64,000 bases of DNA from Tepidiforma sp. (GTDB lineage: Bacteria; Chloroflexota; Dehalococcoidia; Tepidiformales; Tepidiformaceae). Under the pieces are notes generated by a model, which worked only from the letters and a program-made list of their open reading frames with translations, did not search any database and was not told the DNA's origin. Below are positions 58,844-64,000 of the stretch, in pieces (the first letter of the stretch is position 1; every line of letters begins with the position of its first letter). The stretch covers positions 558,001 through 622,000 of the forward strand of contig BPIE01000001.1 in assembly GCA_026003935.1 (NCBI GenBank), read 5' to 3'. Position numbers and translations under genes: made by a program.

Positions 58844-59601
58844 ACGGCGAGGGCCTCGCGGAGCCGGTGGGCATCGAGCTCGGCTGGGGGGCCTGCCATG
58901 GTGACGGCGCCGCTTTCGAGGACGTAGCAGTAGTCGGCGTTGGCGAGGGCGAAATCGAGGAACTGCTCGACGAGCAGGATGGCGATGCGGCCCTTGAGGG
59001 AGGCGATGACGCCTTCGATTTGTTCGACGATGTTGGGCTGGATGCCTTCGGTCGGCTCGTCGAGGAGGAGAAGCCGCGGGCGGCCCATGAGTGCGCGGCC
59101 GATGGCGAGCTGCTGCTGCTGGCCGCCGGAGAGGACGCCGGCGGTTCGCTTGGCCATCTGGGCGAGGACGGGGAAGAGCTGGAAGACCTCTTCGAGCTGG
59201 CCGTCCGACCGGCCGCGAAGCGGTTCGAGGCCGATGAGGAGGTTTTCGAGAACGGAGAGCTGCGGGAAGATGCCGCGGCCCTGTGGGACGTAGCCGATGC
59301 CGGCGCGGGCGCGCTCGTAGGGGGGCGCCTGGGTGACGTCGCGGCCGTCGAACCCGATGCGGCCGGAACGGGCGGGGAGGGTGCCGATGATGCCTTTCAT
59401 GAGGGTGGTTTTGCCGGCGCCGTTGCGGCCCATGACGCAGACGACCTGGCCGGGTTCGACGCGGAGGGAGACGCCGCGAAGGGCCACGCTGGGGCCGTAG
59501 GCGACGGCGAGGTCGTCGACGGTGAGCAGCGCCCCGGCCATTTCGACCGGGCGGGGGCGCTGGAGGAGTCGGGGGAGGGCGGCGAGCGGTGCGGGCGTCA
59601 T
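58840..59601 (-). CDS. urtE: Urea/amide ABC transporter ATPase UrtE
   Basis: The 253-residue ATPase has Walker [12 protein letters not shown] near 58, LSGGQQQQLAIGRALM, LLLDEPTEGIQPNIVEQIE and LVEQFLDFA. The phrase DEPTEGIQPNI is characteristic of UrtE. One of two ATPases of the branched-chain/urea-type importer. ATG 59601 overlaps the urtD stop. Its stop overlaps DUF6295 on the other strand (CTAG). Confidence 0.94.
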   Translation of the reverse strand: MTPAPLAALPRLLQRPRPVEMAGALLTVDDLAVAYGPSVALRGVSLRVEPGQVVCVMGRNGAGKTTLMKGIIGTLPARSGRIGFDGRDVTQAPPYERARAGIGYVPQGRGIFPQLSVLENLLIGLEPLRGRSDGQLEEVFQLFPVLAQMAKRTAGVLSGGQQQQLAIGRALMGRPRLLLLDEPTEGIQPNIVEQIEGVIASLKGRIAILLVEQFLDFALANADYCYVLESGAVTMAGPPAELDAHRLREALAV

Positions 59602-60428
59602 GCGGGCTCTCCGGCGGGAGTTTTCTGGCGGCCGAGATAGACCTCGCGAACGACAGGGTCGGCCTGGATTGCTTCAACGGGGCCTTCGCGGAGGACGCGG
59701 CCCATGTGGAGCACGGTAACGGTACGGGCGAACTGGCGGACGAAGTCCATGTCGTGCTCGGTGATGATGATGGTGTGGGCGCCGGCGAGGCGATGGAGGA
59801 GCTCGCCGGTGCGCTCGCGCTCGGGGCGGGTCATGCCGGCGATGGGCTCGTCGAGGAGCATGACGCGGGGGGACTGGACGAGGAGCATGGCGATTTCGAG
59901 CCACTGGCGCTCGCCGTGGGAGAGTGCGCCGGCGAGGACGTGGGCGCGGTCGCGGAGGCCGACGGTTTCAAGGGCTGCCTGCACGCGCTCGCGACGCTCG
60001 GCCGATGGGGGGAAGAGCTGGCGAAGGAAGCGGTCGCGGTAGCTGGCGGCGACGGCGATGTTTTCGGCGACGGTGATGCTGTTGAAGACGGAGGGTGTCT
60101 GGAATTTGCGGGCGATACCTGCGCGGACGATGGCGTCTTCCCGCATGCGGGCGAGGTCGAGACCTTCGAAGCGGATTTCGCCGTGGACTTCGATGGTGGC
60201 CGGGTGGGGGTCGCCGGAGGCGGGAACGGTGGGGTCGTAGAGGACGCGGCCGGAGCGGGCGCGGACTTTGCCGGAGATGACGTCCATGAGGGTGGTTTTG
60301 CCGGCGCCGTTGGGCCCGATGAGGAAGCGGAGCTCGCCGCGGGCGACGACGAGGTCGAGGTTGTCGAGGACGGGGAAGCCGTCGAAGCTCACGCAAAGCT
60401 GTTCGATTTTGAGAATGGCTTCACTCAT
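59598..60428 (-). CDS. urtD: Urea/amide ABC transporter ATPase UrtD
   Basis: The 276-residue ATPase has [17 protein letters not shown] near 36, the long insertion after it (RVLYDPTVP...) , [29 protein letters not shown] and [16 protein letters not shown] with [20 protein letters not shown] and PIAGMT are typical of UrtD. ATG 60428 overlaps the urtC stop by 8 nt. Confidence 0.94.
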   Translation of the reverse strand: MSEAILKIEQLCVSFDGFPVLDNLDLVVARGELRFLIGPNGAGKTTLMDVISGKVRARSGRVLYDPTVPASGDPHPATIEVHGEIRFEGLDLARMREDAIVRAGIARKFQTPSVFNSITVAENIAVAASYRDRFLRQLFPPSAERRERVQAALETVGLRDRAHVLAGALSHGERQWLEIAMLLVQSPRVMLLDEPIAGMTRPERERTGELLHRLAGAHTIIITEHDMDFVRQFARTVTVLHMGRVLREGPVEAIQADPVVREVYLGRQKTPAGEPA

Positions 60429-61554
60429 GGGCGGCCCCCTGCGGGTCGAGCTGCGGGCGAAGCGGTGAGCGCGGGATGCGGAGCGGGAGGCGGCGGGTCC
60501 TGAGGAGGGCGCGCCAGGTGCCGACGATGCCCGCGGGGAATAGCAGCACGGAGCCGATGAAGAGGGCACCGAAGAGGTAGAGCCAGGTATCGGGGTAGTT
60601 TTCGCTGAGGGTGCTGCGGGCCCAGCTGACGATGATGGCGCCGAGGACGGCGCCGGTGATGGTGGCGCGTCCGCCGACGGCGACGAGGAGGACGAATTCG
60701 ATGGAGGGGACGATCCCCATGTTGGCGGGGGAGATGATGCCGACCTGGGGCACATAGAGAGCGCCAGCGAGGCCGGCGAGGGCAGCAGAGATGGCGAAGA
60801 CGAGGGCTTTTACGGCGGTGACGTTGTGGCCGGAGAAGCGGACGCGGTCTTCGTCGTCGCGGATGGCGACGAGGAGGCTGCCGAGGGGTGCGCGTGTGAG
60901 CCAGAGCGCGAACAGCATGGTGAGGAGGAGCAGGGAGACGGTGATGTAGTAGAGGGCGTCCTGGGTGGTGCGGTCGGCGAGGGAGAAGCCGAAGAGGGTG
61001 CTGAAGTTGGTGAGGCCGTTGGTGCCGCCGGTGTACTGCTGCTGGCCGACGAAGAGGATGCTGAGGATGAGGGCGAGGGCCTGGGTGATGATGGAGAAGT
61101 AGGCTCCTTTGACGCGGCTGCGAAAAATGAGGAAGCCGACGATGAAGGCTGCAACGCCGGGGCCGAGGAGGGCCATCGGCAGGGCGAACCAGGGGTGCTC
61201 GAAGGGTTTCCAGAACCAGGGGACGGAGGTGAGGCCGCTCCAGTTCATGAAATCGGGCAGGCGGCCATCGGCGTCTTCCATCTTGAGATACATGCCCATG
61301 GCGTATCCGCCGAGCCCGAACCAAACGCCGTGCCCGAGGCTGAGGACGCCGGTGTAACCCCAGAGGAGGTCGATGCCGACCGCGAGGATGGCGAAGCAGA
61401 GGAACTTGGCCAGGAGGTTTTGGCGAAAGTCGGAGAGCACGGCGGGGGCGAGGAAGAGGAGGACACCGATGAGGAGCACGGGGAGGAGCGCGCGGAGGAG
61501 GGCTGCGGCGGTGCCGGGATGGCGGGGGGCGGGGCTGGGGGCCGGGTTTGGCAT
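60421..61554 (-). CDS. urtC: Urea/amide ABC transporter permease UrtC
   Basis: The 377-residue permease has about ten hydrophobic helices. The LivM-like signature [19 protein letters not shown] and the family-typical [20 protein letters not shown], then [31 protein letters not shown] in outline, distinguish UrtC from LivM. GAGGAGGAG precedes ATG 61554. The longer open frame to 62583 is a shadow of urtB. Confidence 0.94.
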   Translation of the reverse strand: MPNPAPSPAPRHPGTAAALLRALLPVLLIGVLLFLAPAVLSDFRQNLLAKFLCFAILAVGIDLLWGYTGVLSLGHGVWFGLGGYAMGMYLKMEDADGRLPDFMNWSGLTSVPWFWKPFEHPWFALPMALLGPGVAAFIVGFLIFRSRVKGAYFSIITQALALILSILFVGQQQYTGGTNGLTNFSTLFGFSLADRTTQDALYYITVSLLLLTMLFALWLTRAPLGSLLVAIRDDEDRVRFSGHNVTAVKALVFAISAALAGLAGALYVPQVGIISPANMGIVPSIEFVLLVAVGGRATITGAVLGAIIVSWARSTLSENYPDTWLYLFGALFIGSVLLFPAGIVGTWRALLRTRRLPLRIPRSPLRPQLDPQGAAHE

Positions 61555-61568
61555 CGTGTGGCTCCTCC

Positions 61569-62456
61569 TCACCGGGCGGCGCGGCGGGCGATGATCCCGG
61601 CTGGCCGCCATTGCAGGAAGGCGATGACGAGTGCGAAGACGAGGACCTTTGCGACGGAGGCGCTGAGCTGGAATTCGAGGAGGGCGTTGGCGCCGCCGAT
61701 GGCGAGCGCGGCGATGGCGGTGCCGACAACTTGTCCGATGCCGCCGAGGATAACGACGAGGAAGGAGTCGACGATGTAGTAAGTGCCGAGGGATGGGCCG
61801 ATGGGGCCGATGAGGGCGAGGGCGCAGCCCGCAAGGCCGGCGAGACCTGAGCCGAGCCCGAAGGTGAGCATGTCGACGCGGGGAGTCCGGACGCCGAGGG
61901 CGGCGGCGATCTCGCGGTTCTGCATCGTGGCGCGGGTTCGGCGGCCGGCGGCGGTCCGGGTGAGGTAGAGCCAGACGAGGAGGATGGCGACGAGCACCAT
62001 GCCGATGATGAAGAGGCGGATGTAGGGCATGGTGAATGCGCCGGTGACGGCGATGCCGCCCTGGAGCCAGGACGGTGTGGTGACCTGGACGTTGGGCGCG
62101 CCGAAGATGGAGCGGGCGAGCTGCTGGAGCACGAGGCTGACGCCCCAGGTGGCGAGGAGGGTATCGAGCGGGCGGCCGTAGAGGCGCCGGATGAGGGTGA
62201 CTTCGAGGGCCATGCCAACGGCGCCGGCGACGGCAAAGGCGAGGGGGAGCGCAAGGAGGAACGCGATATCGGCGCCGCCGGAGCCCACGAGGTTTTCGGT
62301 GAGGTAGGCGCAGTAGGCCCCGATCATGATCATTTCGCCGTGGGCCATGTTGATGACGTTCATGAGGCCAAAGGAGAAGGCGAGGCCGATGGCGACGAGC
62401 AGGAGAATGGAGCCGAGGCTGAGGCCGTTGAAGAGCTGCTGCAGCCAGATGTCCAT
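61569..62456 (-). CDS. urtB: Urea/amide ABC transporter permease UrtB
   Basis: The 295-residue permease shows [25 protein letters not shown] near 27 (key residues N, HGE, GAY), [23 protein letters not shown] and [18 protein letters not shown], as in UrtB and LivH. GGAGGG is 7 nt before ATG 62456; the frame to 62519 is rejected. It is separated from urtA by 90 nt, with 14 nt to urtC. Confidence 0.94.
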   Translation of the reverse strand: MDIWLQQLFNGLSLGSILLLVAIGLAFSFGLMNVINMAHGEMIMIGAYCAYLTENLVGSGGADIAFLLALPLAFAVAGAVGMALEVTLIRRLYGRPLDTLLATWGVSLVLQQLARSIFGAPNVQVTTPSWLQGGIAVTGAFTMPYIRLFIIGMVLVAILLVWLYLTRTAAGRRTRATMQNREIAAALGVRTPRVDMLTFGLGSGLAGLAGCALALIGPIGPSLGTYYIVDSFLVVILGGIGQVVGTAIAALAIGGANALLEFQLSASVAKVLVFALVIAFLQWRPAGIIARRAAR

Positions 62457-62546
62457 GGAAGTTCCCTCCGAAATTCCCCGGGGTGCTGGAATGCTGCGGC
62501 GGGGATGGTGCCGGCCCATCCCCGCCGTCTCGGGATACGGCCCCCG

Positions 62547-63860
62547 CTAGGCTTTTTTCTCTTTGGCGAACTCGGCGCCCCACGGGTAGGTTTCGAGGTA
62601 GGGGTCGGGTTCGACGGGGCCGGGAGTGGCCCAGATTTCGTCGATGAGGGCATCGCTCCGGATGCGGCCGATGCGGACCGTCTTGGAGATGTGGTGGTTG
62701 GTAGGGTGGACCTTGACCATGCCCTCGGGTGCCGCGAATTGGAGGTTGGCCATCGCTTCTTTGACCTTTTCGACGTCGGTGGTGCCAGCCTTTTCGACGG
62801 CCATGGCCCAGAGGTGGACGGAGATGTAGGCGGCCTCGACGGGGTCGGAGGTCGGGCGCTTCTTGCCGGACTTTTCGGTGAAGGCGTGGTAGGCAGGGAC
62901 GAATTTTTCGTTTTCGGGGGTTTTCACGGTTTGGAAGTAGTTCCAGGCGACGAGGTGGCCTTCCATGACGTCGCCGCCGATGGCTGCGGCCTCTTCTTCG
63001 GCGATGGAGACGGACATGGTGGTGAGATCGGATGCCTTGATGCCTGCGTCGCGGAGCTGCTTGAAGAAGGCGACGTTGGAGTCGCCGTTCAGGGTGTTGT
63101 AGATGACGTCGGCGTTGGAGGATTTGATCTTGGCGATGAGGGTGGCGTACTCGGTGTGGCCGAGGGGAGTGTATTCCTCAGCGATGACGTTGCCGCCAGA
63201 GGCGCCGAGTTGAGCCTTGATGATCTTGTTGGCGGTGCGGGGGAAGACGTAGTCGGAGCCGACGAGGAAGAAGTTCTTCTTGCCCTCCTGGAGCAGGTAT
63301 TCAACGGAGGGGACAATTTGCTGATTGGTGGTGGCGCCGGTGTAGAAGATGTAGGGCGAGGATTCGAGACCTTCGTACTGGACGGGGTAGTAGAGGAGGG
63401 CTTTGTTGGATTCGAAGACGGGGAGGACGGCCTTTCGCGAGGCAGAGGTCCAGCAGCCGAAGGTGACGGCGACCTTATCGCTCTGGATGAGTTTCTTGGC
63501 CTTTTCGGCGAAGGTTGGCCAGTCGGAGGCGCCGTCTTCGACTTTTGGTTCGAGCTTTTTGCCAAGGACGCCGCCGGCGGCGTTGATCTCCTCGATGGCC
63601 ATGAGGTCGGCATCGCGGACGGCGACTTCGCTGACGGCCATGGTACCGCTGAGCGAATGGAGGATGCCGACCTTGATGGTGTCGCCGGAGCTCGAGCCGG
63701 AGGAGCCGGGGGTGGCGGAGGGCTCGTCGTCGTCGCCACCGCAAGCTGCCGCGAGGGAGGCGAGGGCCGGGGTGACGGCGAGGGCGGCGCCAGCCTTGAC
63801 GATGGCGCGGCGGCCGAGGCGCTTGCGGAGCCAGTAGTTGGTGCGCGGGTCGTTGTTCAT
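62547..63860 (-). CDS. urtA: Urea/amide ABC transporter substrate-binding lipoprotein UrtA
   Basis: The 437-residue protein has a Tat-like signal ([10 protein letters not shown]17-R18) followed by a hydrophobic stretch and lipobox LAAAC with C40, suggesting a Tat-exported lipoprotein. The mature domain begins [16 protein letters not shown] and contains [19 protein letters not shown], typical of UrtA. ATG 63860 is chosen: GAGGAG lies 9 nt upstream; a TTG start at 63902 would add 14 residues. No urease genes are present in the window. Confidence 0.94.
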   Translation of the reverse strand: MNNDPRTNYWLRKRLGRRAIVKAGAALAVTPALASLAAACGGDDDEPSATPGSSGSSSGDTIKVGILHSLSGTMAVSEVAVRDADLMAIEEINAAGGVLGKKLEPKVEDGASDWPTFAEKAKKLIQSDKVAVTFGCWTSASRKAVLPVFESNKALLYYPVQYEGLESSPYIFYTGATTNQQIVPSVEYLLQEGKKNFFLVGSDYVFPRTANKIIKAQLGASGGNVIAEEYTPLGHTEYATLIAKIKSSNADVIYNTLNGDSNVAFFKQLRDAGIKASDLTTMSVSIAEEEAAAIGGDVMEGHLVAWNYFQTVKTPENEKFVPAYHAFTEKSGKKRPTSDPVEAAYISVHLWAMAVEKAGTTDVEKVKEAMANLQFAAPEGMVKVHPTNHHISKTVRIGRIRSDALIDEIWATPGPVEPDPYLETYPWGAEFAKEKKA

Positions 63861-64000
63861 CCAGTTGTACTCCTCTGCGAGATGGCCCGGGGAAGAGCTC
63901 AATGTTCCCCCTGGAATTTCCCGGGCATGGCGAGAAGGTAGGTGGCGGATGTTTCAGTACTCTTGCGGGCCTGTTTCGGGGAGTTTTCCGGGAGATGAAC

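Overview
High-GC bacterial chromosome segment with no insertion sequence, prophage, CRISPR array or rRNA. Two-copper-type or other lineage markers are absent, but the small conserved families (DUF5679, DUF6295, an RNHCP protein, a possible DUF5656 membrane protein), the short IF-2, the NusA with an acidic tail and the central metabolism suggest a Chloroflexota bacterium, perhaps a Tepidiforma-like Dehalococcoidia. That assignment is inference from gene content, not from a marker comparison. The + strand is visibly G-rich over C along the whole window. Genes on + end codons mostly in G and genes on - mostly in C, which suggests one replichore with + as the leading strand.

Layout. 1-7554 (-): a tightly overlapped run cdaA, cdaR-like, der, plsY, gpsA, a HEAT-repeat gene, a NUDIX gene and a GNAT cut by the window edge, with argF upstream. 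7649-10039: a zinc-ribbon ORF, tRNA-Trp/Leu/Cys with an intrinsic terminator, a thiolase-like/DUF35 pair and tRNA-Pro (-). 10118-15667: two MFS transporters, exonuclease III, a small C2H2 protein, a membrane protein and an amidohydrolase. 15695-22057 (+): priA and the fatty-acid set fabD-fabF-fabF-acpP. 22070-28285: cysteine desulfurase (-) and the translation operon nusA-ylxR-infB-rbfA-truB. 28447-32990: DUF5679, a histidinol-phosphatase-like gene, an aldo/keto reductase, an aminotransferase and a methyltransferase. 33100-37794 (+): a complete 2-oxoacid dehydrogenase operon in the order E3-E1alpha-E1beta-E2. 37791-49311: thioesterase, RNHCP protein, a frameshifted GNAT, an AAA+ ATPase with a consensus promoter and long leader, mobA divergent from yqeC, peptidase, phosphatase, PAS, SDR, a divergent DAHP synthase and a thioredoxin-TPR protein. 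49415-49784 (-): RNase P RNA. 49862-58843: hotdog thioesterase/CoA-transferase pair, FlgM-like protein, ABC exporter with acyl-CoA dehydrogenase, polA, and a dienelactone hydrolase/DUF6295 pair. 58840-63860 (-): the complete urea/amide ABC transporter urtABCDE.

How it works together. Most genes sit in operons with ATGA, GTGA or TGATG start/stop overlaps. Gene order places c-di-AMP synthesis with ribosome assembly (Der) and phospholipid synthesis (PlsY, GpsA); it places acyl-carrier-protein loading with chain elongation; and it places the acetyl-CoA-forming dehydrogenase next to a thioesterase. A recurrent promoter form stands out: a TANNNT box 6-7 nt before the start codon of at least ten operon-initial genes that lack a Shine-Dalgarno sequence, which points to leaderless mRNAs. 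Other regulatory signals are a terminator-like hairpin just before nusA, a perfect 12-bp inverted repeat before the DAHP synthase start, and three convergent gene pairs whose stop codons share one CTAG.
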